In this document: piece after piece, positions 8,100-16,206 of the stretch
Layout: the number at the start of each line of letters is the position of its first letter
How positions within the stretch are numbered: the stretch's first letter is position 1
Origin: Streptomyces sp. NBC_01197
GTDB lineage: Bacteria; Actinomycetota; Actinomycetes; Streptomycetales; Streptomycetaceae
Assembly (NCBI RefSeq): GCF_036010505.1
Contig: NZ_CP108569.1
Span: 6,836,001 to 6,900,000 of the forward strand
DNA length: 64,000 bases
Direction of reading: 5' to 3'
Translations under genes and position numbers: made by a program
Notes under the pieces: model-generated
What the model was told of the DNA's origin: nothing
Database searches by the model: none
The model's input: the letters and a program-made list of their open reading frames with translations, nothing else

Positions 8100-8951
8100 C
8101 TACGGCACGTCCGGAGCTGCCTCCAGCCGCCGCCAGCCGGTCACGGGGCCGGGGGACCCGTCGTCCGCAGGCGTGATCCAGAACGCCTTTCCGCTGTCGG
8201 GGCAGAACTGGGCACCGCTGCGCCCGTCACCCGATGAGCGTCCCGTCAGCCGCCGCCCTATCCACGGCACCAGATGCTCGCGCGCGAACCGAAGGTCACT
8301 GCTCCGCCGCGCCATCCACCGGGCCGCCGAGGCCGGGGGCAGCGGCGCCCGCCAGTCGTCCTCCGGCGCCAGTCCCAGCGTCTGCCACACCGCCTCGGCC
8401 ACCCGGCGGTGGCCCTCGGCTGTCAGATGCAGCCGGTCCACGTCCCACAGCCGCTGATCCCCGAGCGCCGGGGCCCCATAGAGGTCGACGACCAGCGCGC
8501 CGTGCCGCGCTGCCAGGTCGTCGATGAAGGTGAACAGCTCCTCCATACGCGGGCGGAAGCGTTCCATCACCGGTCCGTTACGGCCCGGGCTGCGCATCAG
8601 CACCAGCTGTCCGCAGGCGGGAGCCAGCCGTCCTGCCGCCTCCTCAAGCCGCCCGAGCACCATCCCCATGTCGCACTTGGGGCGCAGAGTGTCGTTGAGG
8701 CCGCCGACCAGCGTCACCACATCAGGCCGGAGCTGCGCCGCCGCTTCCGCCTGCTCGTCGGCGATCTGGCCGATCAGTTTTCCGCGTACGGCGAGATTCG
8801 CGTACCGGAAGCCGGTGGTCCGTGTGGCCAGGCGCGCGGCGAGCAGGTCGGCCCAGCCGCGGTACGAGCCGTCGGGCAGGCCGTCCGACATTCCCTCGGT
8901 GAAGGAGTCGCCGACCGCGACCAGACTGGTGTAGGAGGCATTCAATTTCAT
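8100..8951 (-). CDS. SGNH/GDSL-family hydrolase
   Basis: Likely esterase or lipase, 283 residues. Block I is VAVGDSFTEG with nucleophile Ser16, block III is GGLND and block V is DRLHLT with the catalytic Asp and His; all four SGNH positions are present. No signal peptide or membrane span is seen, so it should be cytoplasmic. I chose the ATG at 8951 because the alignment of such proteins begins just before the GDS motif; an ATG 54 bases upstream is possible. The last ~60 residues are an arginine- and tryptophan-rich extension. Transcription converges with the DNA ligase. Confidence 0.88.
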   Translation of the reverse strand: MKLNASYTSLVAVGDSFTEGMSDGLPDGSYRGWADLLAARLATRTTGFRYANLAVRGKLIGQIADEQAEAAAQLRPDVVTLVGGLNDTLRPKCDMGMVLGRLEEAAGRLAPACGQLVLMRSPGRNGPVMERFRPRMEELFTFIDDLAARHGALVVDLYGAPALGDQRLWDVDRLHLTAEGHRRVAEAVWQTLGLAPEDDWRAPLPPASAARWMARRSSDLRFAREHLVPWIGRRLTGRSSGDGRSGAQFCPDSGKAFWITPADDGSPGPVTGWRRLEAAPDVP

Positions 8952-9046
8952 CGCCGGGCGATCGTACCGTGACGCGCCGCTGCCTCCCGGTGGGAGCTTC
9001 ATGGGGATCTTCAAGCGGGTCTGCCGGGAAAGAGCGGTGCGCGCGC

Positions 9047-10081
9047 TCAGTCGACGGTTCCGGCCGGCGTCGTCGGAGGCCCGACCAGTTCCCGCAGCAC
9101 ATCCTCCATCGTCACCAGACCGGCGAGTGTGCCGTCGTCGGCCATCACGGCCGCCAGGTGCGTACGGCTGCGGCGCATCGCCGTCAGTACGTCGTCCAGC
9201 GGACTGGCGGCACGCACCCGGGCGATGGCCCGCATCGCGGAGACAGCGAACGGCAGATCGCGCGGCAGCGCGTCCAGAGCATCCTTGACGTGCAGATATC
9301 CCAGGATCCGGCGGTTGTCGTCCACCACGGGAAAGCGTGAGAAGCCTGATTCGACCGACAGCTGTTCCAGCTTCTCCGGAGTCGTTCCGAGGCGCGCGTA
9401 GACCACCTGCTCCAGCGGTACGACCACATCGCGCACCGGCCTCCGGCCCAGCTCCAGGGCGTCGTGCAGCCGCTCGCTGGCCCGGTCGTCGAGCAGTCCG
9501 GCCGCCGAGGCGTCGGTCACCAGGCGGGCCAGCTCGTCGTCCGTGAAGGTCGCGGCGACCTCGCTCTTCGCCTCGACCCGCAGCAGCTTCAGCAGGGCAT
9601 TGGCGAAGGAGTTGATCGCGAAGATCACCGGACGCAGCGCACGCGCCAGTGCGACCAGCGGCGGGCCGAGCAGCAGAGCCGCCCGCACCGGTCCGGCCAG
9701 GGCGATGTTCTTCGGGACCATCTCGCCGAAGAGCATGTGCAGATACGTGGCCACGACGAGGCTGATGATGAAGGAGAGCGGGTGGATCAGCCCGCCGGGC
9801 ATCCCTACCGTGTGGAAGACGGGCTCCAGCAGATGGGCGATGGCCGGCTCGGCGACCACACCGAGCACCAGCGTGCAGAGCGTGATGCCGAGCTGTGCCG
9901 CCGCCATCAGCGCCGCCAGATGCTCCAGCCCCCACAGCACGCTCCGGGCCCGCCGGTCGCCCTCATCCGCCGCCGGTTCGATCTGGCTTCGCCGGACGGA
10001 GATCAGGGCGAACTCGCCGCCGACGAAGAAGGCGTTGACGACCAGCGTCAGCAGCCCGATGAACAGCTGGACCACGGTCAT
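9047..10081 (-). CDS. CNNM/HlyC-CorC-type membrane protein with CBS pair (short form)
   Basis: DUF21 membrane domain (three to four spans within residues 1-165), then two CBS motifs (about 215-270 and 280-335). The C-terminal CorC_HlyC domain found in full-length relatives is absent; the 344-residue chain stops after the second CBS. Such proteins are proposed Mg2+/Co2+ transporters or regulators. Its ATG overlaps the stop of the upstream paralogue (bases 10078-10081, ATGA), so the two are translationally coupled and probably form a heteromer. Confidence 0.88.
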   Translation of the reverse strand: MTVVQLFIGLLTLVVNAFFVGGEFALISVRRSQIEPAADEGDRRARSVLWGLEHLAALMAAAQLGITLCTLVLGVVAEPAIAHLLEPVFHTVGMPGGLIHPLSFIISLVVATYLHMLFGEMVPKNIALAGPVRAALLLGPPLVALARALRPVIFAINSFANALLKLLRVEAKSEVAATFTDDELARLVTDASAAGLLDDRASERLHDALELGRRPVRDVVVPLEQVVYARLGTTPEKLEQLSVESGFSRFPVVDDNRRILGYLHVKDALDALPRDLPFAVSAMRAIARVRAASPLDDVLTAMRRSRTHLAAVMADDGTLAGLVTMEDVLRELVGPPTTPAGTVD

Positions 10082-11451
10082 CGCGAGTCCTCTCCGTGGT
10101 CCTTGCTGTCTGTTCTGCCGTCTGTGCCGTCGTCATCGCCACCGGCCGCCACCGGTGCGTGCAGCAGCAGCCGGGCGGCGCGCCGTCCGCTCGCGTCCAC
10201 CACATCGATCCGCCAGCCGGCCACGTCGACGCTGTCGCCCTCGGCCGGGATACGCCCCAGCTCGGTGGCGACCAGGCCCGCCAGAGTCTCGTACGGCCCT
10301 TCGGCGACCCGCAGGCCGATCGTCTCCAGCTGGTCGGTCCTGGCAGCTCCATCGACCGAGTAGACCGGCCGGCCGTCCGCGTCATCGCCCGCGGCGGCGA
10401 GATCGGGCGTCTCGTGCGGGTCGTGCTCGTCGCGCACCTCGCCGACGACCTCCTCGACGATGTCCTCCAGCGTGACGACACCGGCCGTGCCGCCGTACTC
10501 GTCGATCACCACGGCCATCGTGCGCTTGCCGTACATCCGGTCGAGCAGCCGGTCCACCGTCAGCGTCTCGGGTACGAGCAGGGGCTCGCGGAGCAGCTCG
10601 GAGACGGGGAAGCGCGGCCTGCGCTCCACCGGGAGCGCCAGCACGTCCTTGATGTCGGCGACGCCGACGACCTGGTCGAGGCTGCCCCGGTAGACCGGGA
10701 AGCGTGACAGGCCGGTGGCGCGGGTGGCGTTGGCGACGTCCTCAGCGCTGGCCTGCACATCGAGCGCCACCACCTGGACTCTGGGGGTCATCACGTTCTC
10801 GGCGGTCAGATCCGCCAGGTTGAGCGTGCGGACGAACCGCTCCGCTGTGTCCTCCTCCAGCGCGCCCGCCTTGGCCGAGTGCCGGGCCAGCGCGACCAGC
10901 TCCTGGGGCGACCGGGCCGAGGCCAGCTCCTCCGTCGGTTCCATGCCGAGCCGGCGCAGCAGCCTGTTGGCGGTGTTGTTGAGATGGCCGATCAGCGGGC
11001 GGAAAAGGGCGCTGAAGTACCGCTGGGGGGTGGCCACCACCTTGGCCACGGCCAGCGGGGAGGAAATCGCCCAGTTCTTCGGTACCAGCTCACCGACCAC
11101 CATCAGGAAGACGGTGGAGAGGGCGGTACCGATCACCAGGCCCAGCGATGAGGCCGCACCGGACGGGAGGCCCAGCGACTCGATGGGCCCGCGCAGCAGC
11201 TTCCCGATCGAGGGCTCGGCGAGCATCCCGATGACCAGGTTGGTGACGGTGATACCGAGCTGGGCGCCCGACAGCTGAAAGGTGAGGCCGCGTACGGCCC
11301 GCAGGGCGCTCGTCGCGCCGCGCTCCCCCCGTTCCGCGGCCGCTTCGAGTTCGCTGCGCTCGACGGTCGTGAGCGAGAACTCCGCCGCAACAAAGGCCGA
11401 GCAGGCCAGCGAGAGCAGCAGCGCCACGATGAGCAGAAGCACCTCGGTCAT
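10078..11451 (-). CDS. CNNM/HlyC-CorC-type membrane protein with CBS and CorC domains
   Basis: First gene of a paralogous pair, 457 residues. Domains in order are DUF21 membrane region (1-190), CBS1 (about 210-265), CBS2 (about 275-330, containing VIDEYGGTAGVVTLEDI) and a CorC_HlyC domain (about 360-440). The family is linked to Mg2+/Co2+ export and was historically mislabelled hemolysin. The membrane motif GELVPKNWA is typical. A 14-bp direct repeat about 50-75 bases upstream may be a regulatory site. The C-terminus is acidic and arginine-rich. Confidence 0.9.
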   Translation of the reverse strand: MTEVLLLIVALLLSLACSAFVAAEFSLTTVERSELEAAAERGERGATSALRAVRGLTFQLSGAQLGITVTNLVIGMLAEPSIGKLLRGPIESLGLPSGAASSLGLVIGTALSTVFLMVVGELVPKNWAISSPLAVAKVVATPQRYFSALFRPLIGHLNNTANRLLRRLGMEPTEELASARSPQELVALARHSAKAGALEEDTAERFVRTLNLADLTAENVMTPRVQVVALDVQASAEDVANATRATGLSRFPVYRGSLDQVVGVADIKDVLALPVERRPRFPVSELLREPLLVPETLTVDRLLDRMYGKRTMAVVIDEYGGTAGVVTLEDIVEEVVGEVRDEHDPHETPDLAAAGDDADGRPVYSVDGAARTDQLETIGLRVAEGPYETLAGLVATELGRIPAEGDSVDVAGWRIDVVDASGRRAARLLLHAPVAAGGDDDGTDGRTDSKDHGEDSR

Positions 11452-11698
11452 CGGTTCACCTCGGTCCCATGATCGGCCAGGGAGGGGAGGAGTGCGCGAT
11501 GTCGGCTACTGAGATGTCGCTACTGGGGGGCTCGCCCATGGGCGGACGCTCACACCTTCCGGTTGGTGGTACGGCGGACAGCCATCGTAAAGGAAGGGCA
11601 AAGGGCGGGTCGCCCCGAGTCCGGCCGGCCGCTCTCACCTCTGCTGTCTCCGGTGCCCGGTCCGGCTGATCGCAACCTTCCGGCGGTCCTGTCCATGG
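11452..11698. other. Intergenic region, no gene seen
   Basis: 247 bases between the CNNM pair and the acetyltransferase, both on the minus strand. Reading frames here lack normal codon bias. The only structure noted is a near-perfect direct repeat, GATGTCGGCTACTG at 11498-11511 and GATGTCGCTACTG at 11513-11525, upstream of the CNNM operon. Confidence 0.5.
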
Positions 11699-12118
11699 CT
11701 ACAGCGGCTTGACCCACCGTCGCCAGTGGTCCTCGCGATGGTAGCCAGCGGTGGCCCAGGTGCGGTGGGCCCGTTCGTTGTCCTCCAGGACCATGGCGTC
11801 GCCCCGTCGTCCGCCCAGGGCGGCGAATCGCTTTTCCGCTGCCTCCGGGAGGGTGGTGGCGATGCCCTGCCGGCGGCAGTCCGGGTTTACGGCGAGGCGG
11901 TAGAGCGAGCAGCGCCATCCATCGAAACCGGCTATCACGGTGCCCGCGAGGAGGCCGTCGCGCTCCGCGATCAGGAGGGCTCCGGGGTCCCGGGTGACGA
12001 GGCGGGCCACTCCGTCGTGGTCGTCGCTGACGCTGGTTCCTTCCGCGGCGAGCCGCCAGAACTGCAGTACGGCTTCGAGGTCCGAGAGGGTGGCACAGCG
12101 GATGTGAAGATCACTCAT
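11699..12118 (-). CDS. GNAT-family N-acetyltransferase
   Basis: 139-residue GNAT enzyme transferring an acetyl group from acetyl-CoA to an amine. The acetyl-CoA loop is in motif A, RLAVNPDCRRQGIA (R-x-x-G-x-A), near residues 73-86, followed by motif B with the ALGG and EDNERAHRTWATAGY segments typical of small-molecule acetylases. I chose the ATG at 12118 (MSDLHIRCAT); an ATG 12 bases upstream is also in frame. It stands alone, with no operon partner. Substrate unknown. Confidence 0.87.
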   Translation of the reverse strand: MSDLHIRCATLSDLEAVLQFWRLAAEGTSVSDDHDGVARLVTRDPGALLIAERDGLLAGTVIAGFDGWRCSLYRLAVNPDCRRQGIATTLPEAAEKRFAALGGRRGDAMVLEDNERAHRTWATAGYHREDHWRRWVKPL

Positions 12119-12238
12119 GGGTTGAGCCAACCAGAACGCCCGCCCGCCCGGCGACCGGTTTCGCCATGAGCCGGCCGGGTTGTCCGCCTGACGCCGGGTG
12201 CCGCGCGACGGCAGCCGTCCCGCGCCGCTCTTGCCGGT

Positions 12239-12258
12239 GCTAGCGCCTGCGCGCTAGC
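12239..12258. promoter_or_regulatory. Palindromic operator of toxin-antitoxin operon
   Basis: Perfect inverted repeat GCTAGCGC-CTGC-GCGCTAGC ending 8 bases before the GTG of the ribbon-helix-helix gene. RHH antitoxins autoregulate through palindromes at this position, so this is the likely operator. The short distance to the start codon suggests a leaderless or very short-leader transcript. Confidence 0.65.
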
Positions 12259-12266
12259 GTGGTCAC

Positions 12267-12503
12267 GTGGCCAAAACTCAGCTGAACGTCCGCGTGGATG
12301 AAGCGACCGCCGAAGCGGCGCGCCAACGCGCCCTCCAGCGCGGTGTGAGCGTGAACCGCTACATCGAGGAGCTGGTAAACCAGGACGCGGGCGAGGTGGG
12401 GCACACCTTCGTCGAGGCGGCCGCCGACTTCATGAAGCAGTACGCGTCGGTGTTCGCGGACGAGCCCGCCGCGGAGGGCAAGCGCCGCAAAGGCAGCCGT
12501 TGA
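12267..12503 (+). CDS. Ribbon-helix-helix (Arc/CopG-like) antitoxin
   Basis: 78 residues, GTG start. Residues 1-45 form an RHH DNA-binding fold: the strand TQLNVRVDEATAEAARQ, a helix, then GVSVNRYIEELV. The C-terminal ~30 residues (about 46-78) end in a basic tail and probably wrap the toxin. Its TGA overlaps the TTG start of the next gene (bases 12500-12503), the tight coupling usual for toxin-antitoxin pairs. A perfect palindrome precedes it. Members of this pair in Streptomyces are labelled antitoxins by analogy only. Confidence 0.8.
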   Translation: MAKTQLNVRVDEATAEAARQRALQRGVSVNRYIEELVNQDAGEVGHTFVEAAADFMKQYASVFADEPAAEGKRRKGSR

Positions 12504-12871
12504 ACCTCAAGATCGATCTGGCCTGGCTGCTCATGGTCGCCGAGCACCGGACCCCCGGGGACCCGCCCGTCATCGACTGGGGCGCGCTGGTGGCGGCCGT
12601 CAGCCGGCACGATGCGGAGGTTTTCGGGGTCCCCGTCTACAGCGACCCGTACGCGCGCGCCGCCGCTCTGCTGCAACTGCTGCTGCACGTACCGGCCTTG
12701 GAGCACTCCAATGCGATGTTCGCCTCGGCCGTCGCCTACGGCTATCTCGTCGCCTGCGGGCTGAAGATCGTCACCTCGCCCGAGCAGGTCAGAGATCTTG
12801 CGCAGCTGGTCAAGCAGGACAAGGCGGATGTCCGGGCCATCGCGGACGAACTGCGCCAGTGGAGCCTGTGA
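12500..12871 (+). CDS. Fic/Doc-like toxin component, degenerate Fic motif
   Basis: 123 residues with a TTG start overlapping the antitoxin stop. The overall layout fits the Doc (death-on-curing) fold, and the segment PVYSDPYARAAALLQLLLHV is the helix pair that precedes the active site. Where catalytic Fic proteins carry HPFxxGNKR, this protein reads VPALEHSNAMFAS: the catalytic His and the GN-K/R anion loop are not conserved. It may be inactive as an AMP- or phospho-transferase, act through another mechanism, or work only as a co-regulator. The assignment rests on context and partial similarity. Confidence 0.65.
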   Translation: MNLKIDLAWLLMVAEHRTPGDPPVIDWGALVAAVSRHDAEVFGVPVYSDPYARAAALLQLLLHVPALEHSNAMFASAVAYGYLVACGLKIVTSPEQVRDLAQLVKQDKADVRAIADELRQWSL

Positions 12872-13076
12872 GCGCCCTGTGCACCGCACCCACCCTGTGA
12901 ATCGCGCCCTGTGAATCGCCGCCTGTGAAACCATCGGGTTGTGGCGCGTTCGTCAGGCATGTCTCGGCCGAGGCGTATCCGCGCAGCTCGCGGCGGTGAG
13001 CTTGCAGGAGTGCAACGAGGGCACGCCGAAGATGCAGTCGCAGAGCGCGGTGGGTGTTTCGCGGGCCCGGCCGGGC
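12872..13076. other. Intergenic region with short CCTGTGAA repeats
   Basis: 205 bases between convergent genes. The first 60 contain three spaced copies of a CCTGTGAA core, two of them as CCCTGTGAATCGC. No gene with convincing codon bias was found; no clear terminator hairpin. Confidence 0.4.
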
Positions 13077-13958
13077 TTACCTCGTGAGGGGCACCACACC
13101 GAGGAGGGCTGCGGTCTTGGTGTACACGGTGTTGGCGAGGGCGTCGTTCAGAGCTAGGCGCGAAGGGGTGTGCGGCCGGGACTTGGTGAAGAAACCCCCA
13201 CTGGGGTGTGGTGCGGGCGAGGCGGTGGAGAGCCAGACAGGGGTCTGCACCCCTTCGTCCGGGGTGATGGAGAACGGTCGGAACAGAGGGGCGGTCAACC
13301 GCATCAGCCCGCCGGCGTTGCTGTTCATCGCGGTGCCCTTGACCATGCCGGGATTGGCGTTGTAAACGCTCATACCGTCGGGCAGGCGGTGTGCCAGTTC
13401 TCGCGCCGCCAGGAGGCTGACGAGCTTGCTCGTCGCGTAGACATTGATCTGGTTGTAGAGACGGTTGCTCCACGAGGTTCCCGCCACATCCGGATCGTCC
13501 GCGTCGAGGTTGCCTCGCTTTTCCACAAACGAGGACATGTTGATGATCCGAGCCTGGGGTGTAAGCGCTCCTTCGGCCAGCAAGGCGTGAGTGAGCAGAA
13601 ACGGAGCGTGGTGATTGAGCGCGTAGGTGCGTTCCGCGCCGTCCGCTGTCTGCTCGTACCGCGGGAAGGCTGCTCCTGCGTTGTTGATGAGGATGTCCAC
13701 TGGGTGGCTGTCGGCGGCCAGTTCCGCGGCCAGCGCCCGTACCTGCGACCACTTCTCCAGGTTGCAGGTGTACGTCCTCGGCGGGGCCGCCTCACTGTCC
13801 GAAGGGGCCAAGCCACGCAGGCGTTCAGCAGCGTCCCGGGTGCGCGTCGCGTCCCGGCCGACGAGGACGACGCTGTACCCGGCCTTGACCATTTCGCGTG
13901 CCGTCACCGAACCCAGCCCCGAGGCCCCGCCCGTGATGACCGCGGTCTTCCTGCTCAT
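13077..13958 (-). CDS. Short-chain dehydrogenase/reductase (retinol/protochlorophyllide reductase-like)
   Basis: NAD(P)-dependent oxidoreductase of the classical SDR type, 293 residues. The cofactor loop GGASGLG is at 10-16, NNAG at 92-95, catalytic Ser at 142/143 and the YxxxK pair at Tyr174 and Lys178. The long insert between Ser and Tyr and the length place it near the WW-oxidoreductase/retinol dehydrogenase group. It overlaps the upstream MarR gene by 4 bases (ATGA), so the regulator and enzyme form a coupled operon. Substrate unknown. Confidence 0.88.
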   Translation of the reverse strand: MSRKTAVITGGASGLGSVTAREMVKAGYSVVLVGRDATRTRDAAERLRGLAPSDSEAAPPRTYTCNLEKWSQVRALAAELAADSHPVDILINNAGAAFPRYEQTADGAERTYALNHHAPFLLTHALLAEGALTPQARIINMSSFVEKRGNLDADDPDVAGTSWSNRLYNQINVYATSKLVSLLAARELAHRLPDGMSVYNANPGMVKGTAMNSNAGGLMRLTAPLFRPFSITPDEGVQTPVWLSTASPAPHPSGGFFTKSRPHTPSRLALNDALANTVYTKTAALLGVVPLTR

Positions 13959-14428
13959 CGCTGCTCCTTTTCCGGGGTGACCATGACGTTGGCGGTCTCA
14001 CCTGTCGAGTGGGTGTGGTCGATCGCTTGGCGGAGAAGCGCGTGCAGACGCAGCCTGCTCTCGCGGTCAAGGCGGGCGAAGGGTGAGTGCTCAGTGGTGT
14101 GCTGGATGACGCGATCACGCAGCGCGCACCCCTCGGAGGTGAGCTGGATGACTTTCACGCGGCGATCGGTGGGGTGGGGCACGCGGCGGACCAGGCCACG
14201 CTTCTCCAGCCGGTCAATCATCGATGTGGCGGTCGAGGCGTCGCACTGCAAACGGTCGGCCAGTCGGCGCGCGGTCATCTCCTGCCCGCGACTCAGCCTC
14301 CACAGCGCATCGGTCTGGGTATCGGTCAATCCCGCTTCCCGGGCCAGCTCCTTGAGCTCGGTATGCACACGGGCACGAATCGCGAACAGACAGTCGTGGA
14401 GCTCTTCGTTCAGCTGCCGGTCATCCAT
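13955..14428 (-). CDS. MarR-family transcriptional regulator
   Basis: 157-residue winged-helix regulator. The DNA-binding core runs about residues 35-105, with recognition helix CDASTATSMIDRLEKRGLV and wing DRRVKVIQLTSEG. It is the first gene of an operon with the SDR and likely represses it. Start at ATG 14428 (MDDRQLNE); upstream in-frame codons overlap the putative operators. Two TTGGA-N3-TCCA palindromes lie 14-42 bases upstream. Ligand unknown; MarR/SDR pairs often respond to aromatic or electrophilic compounds. Confidence 0.87.
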   Translation of the reverse strand: MDDRQLNEELHDCLFAIRARVHTELKELAREAGLTDTQTDALWRLSRGQEMTARRLADRLQCDASTATSMIDRLEKRGLVRRVPHPTDRRVKVIQLTSEGCALRDRVIQHTTEHSPFARLDRESRLRLHALLRQAIDHTHSTGETANVMVTPEKEQR

Positions 14429-14441
14429 GATCCCAATATAC

Positions 14442-14470
14442 ATGGAGAATCCAATCATTGGAAAATCCAA
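14442..14470 (-). promoter_or_regulatory. Tandem palindromes, likely MarR operators
   Basis: Two related palindromes on the minus strand: TTGGATTTTCCAA (14458-14470) and TTGGATTCTCCAT (14442-14454). Their centres are 16 bases apart and lie directly upstream of the MarR start. The second half-site is imperfect. A repressor dimer at each would cover the promoter. Confidence 0.6.
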
Positions 14471-14681
14471 GTACTAAGCGCCGCTACTCGACGCGGATCG
14501 GTCGGCGAGGACGCCACGCCCTATCGCCGCTTCACCTCGACGCGCTGAGCAAGCACGGCATCCCGAGGGACAGCGCCGTCATTTTTCATCGAGATCCAGA
14601 CAACGAGCGATCACCAACTGCCTCCCACACCACCCCGCATTCGCTGTCCCTGGAGATACACAAAGCCAACCGCACCGACCC

Positions 14682-15365
14682 TCACGAAGTCACCACGGGA
14701 TCCGGCCGCCGTGCCCTGCCCAGTACGCAGGGTGAGGAAGGCAGCCGCAGACCGGTCTCCGGTACGTTCAGCCGCCGGTAGGCGCCGAGTTCGAAACCCG
14801 CCGCCTCGATCGCGGCCAGGGTGTCCCGCGCTGTGTGACAGCCGCCGAAGAGCAGCGGCCAGACCGTACGGTCCAGGGCCCGCTGGGTCGCGGCCATCGC
14901 AGGCCCCTGGCCCAGACCGTGCTCGAAGAACCGCAGTTCACCGCCAGGCCGCAGCACCCGCCTGATCTCGGTGAGTGCCTGGGGCAGATCGCGTACGGTG
15001 CACAGCACCAGCGACGCCACCGCCGCGTCGAACGTCTCGTCCGGCACGGGAAGGGCCTCCGCCGTCCCCGGCATCACGTCCACCGACACAGGGGCGCGCA
15101 TCGCGGACCGCACCGCCAACTGCCGCAGGGTGCGCTCCGGTTCGAGGGCCACCACCTCCGAGACCGTTGCCGGATAGTGGGCGAAGTTCAGCCCGTTGCC
15201 CGCGCCGATCTCGATCACACGGCCGGAGAGGCCCCCGAGCAGTTCGGCGCGGTGGGCCGCCACCCCCGCCGTGCGGTCGGCGTTGACACTGAACCGGGCG
15301 TAGAAACGGGCGAACAGCGGATGGTGCACGGTGTCGCTCGGGATCTTGCTACTGCGCAGCGGCAT
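14682..15365 (-). CDS. Class I SAM-dependent methyltransferase
   Basis: 227 residues with the Rossmann SAM site: motif I VIEIGAGNGLN at 50-60, acidic post-I VVALEPE, motif II DAAVASLVLCTV and motif III LRPGGELRFFEHG. These features match the UbiE/Menaquinone-like Methyltransf_11 group; the FFEHG step is common in small methyltransferases of unknown substrate. Start at ATG 15365 (MPLRSSKIPSD). It lies about 150 bases downstream of bioD on the same strand but a link to biotin is not evident; it is not BioC by recognisable signature. Confidence 0.85.
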   Translation of the reverse strand: MPLRSSKIPSDTVHHPLFARFYARFSVNADRTAGVAAHRAELLGGLSGRVIEIGAGNGLNFAHYPATVSEVVALEPERTLRQLAVRSAMRAPVSVDVMPGTAEALPVPDETFDAAVASLVLCTVRDLPQALTEIRRVLRPGGELRFFEHGLGQGPAMAATQRALDRTVWPLLFGGCHTARDTLAAIEAAGFELGAYRRLNVPETGLRLPSSPCVLGRARRPDPVVTS

Positions 15366-15512
15366 CGCGGGTCTCCTCCGGCGGACGGGACGGCAGGGGT
15401 ACACGGTGATGGTCTCCCTGCCCGCCCCGCTCATGCCCAGGATGGCCCGGCGCACTCCGGGAGCCGCGGAAGATTCCCGGCAGCGTAGCGGACACCCCCG
15501 TAAGCGGGCCGT

Positions 15513-16205
15513 TCAGCCCGACGGGGTGCCCCGGGTCCCGCCCAGGCCGGGCGCGAGCCAGCTGCGCGCCCGGTCACGGAAGACGGCCGGCGCCAGTCGG
15601 CCCGCACCCTCCGGCACCACGCCGACCAGCGGAGCCTCGGCGACCTCCGGGAGATCCAGCAGATTGCACCGGGCGTCCAGACCGGGCTCGGCGGGCCAGC
15701 TGCCGATCACGACGCCCGCACAGTCCAGCCGCCGGGCTCGCAGCGCCTCGGCGGTCAGCGCGGTCGCGTTGAGCGTGCCGAGACCGGCGGGGGCGACCAC
15801 CAGCACCGGCGCCCCCATCAGCCGGGCGGCGTCCGCGAGGGTGCCGCCCTCTTCGTCGAACCGTACGAGCAGCCCGCCCGCGCCCTCGACCAGCACCAGA
15901 TCGTGTTCGGTGGCCAGCTTCTGCGCCGCGTCCGCCACGTCCCGCGGCCCCAGTGGGGCGAGCCCCGCTCGCCGGGCGGCCGTGGCAGGGGCCAACGGGT
16001 CAGGGAATCGCGCCAGTTCGACAGCGGTCACCGCTCCGGCCAGCCGTGCCACCTCGGCAGCGTCGCCGTGCTCGCCGGGCAGCAGCCCGGTCTGCGCGGG
16101 TTTCAGAACGGCGACGGACCGGCCGTGCGCGGCGGCCGCCACCGCGGCCGTCACCACCGTCTTGCCGATCTCGGTGCCGGTCCCCGTCACCACGAGAATC
16201 GTCAT
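15513..16205 (-). CDS. bioD: Dethiobiotin synthetase
   Basis: Closes the ureido ring of dethiobiotin from DAPA, CO2 and ATP. The 230-residue protein opens with the P-loop GTGTEIGKT at 8-16. LKPAQTG (substrate Lys) and VEGAGGLLV follow, all typical BioD motifs. The ATG at 16205 comes 1 base after the bioA stop, so bioB-bioA-bioD are translated as one operon. It is the last gene of the operon. Confidence 0.95.
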   Translation of the reverse strand: MTILVVTGTGTEIGKTVVTAAVAAAAHGRSVAVLKPAQTGLLPGEHGDAAEVARLAGAVTAVELARFPDPLAPATAARRAGLAPLGPRDVADAAQKLATEHDLVLVEGAGGLLVRFDEEGGTLADAARLMGAPVLVVAPAGLGTLNATALTAEALRARRLDCAGVVIGSWPAEPGLDARCNLLDLPEVAEAPLVGVVPEGAGRLAPAVFRDRARSWLAPGLGGTRGTPSG

Positions 16206-16206
16206 G

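Noticed and set aside
8952..9935. N-terminal extension of the SGNH gene into the CNNM gene
   Set aside because: The extension overlaps a clear gene in another frame; homology starts just before the GDS motif.
12939..13157. Short plus-strand frames between the toxin and the SDR genes
   Set aside because: No codon bias, no start site, and they run into the SDR gene antisense.
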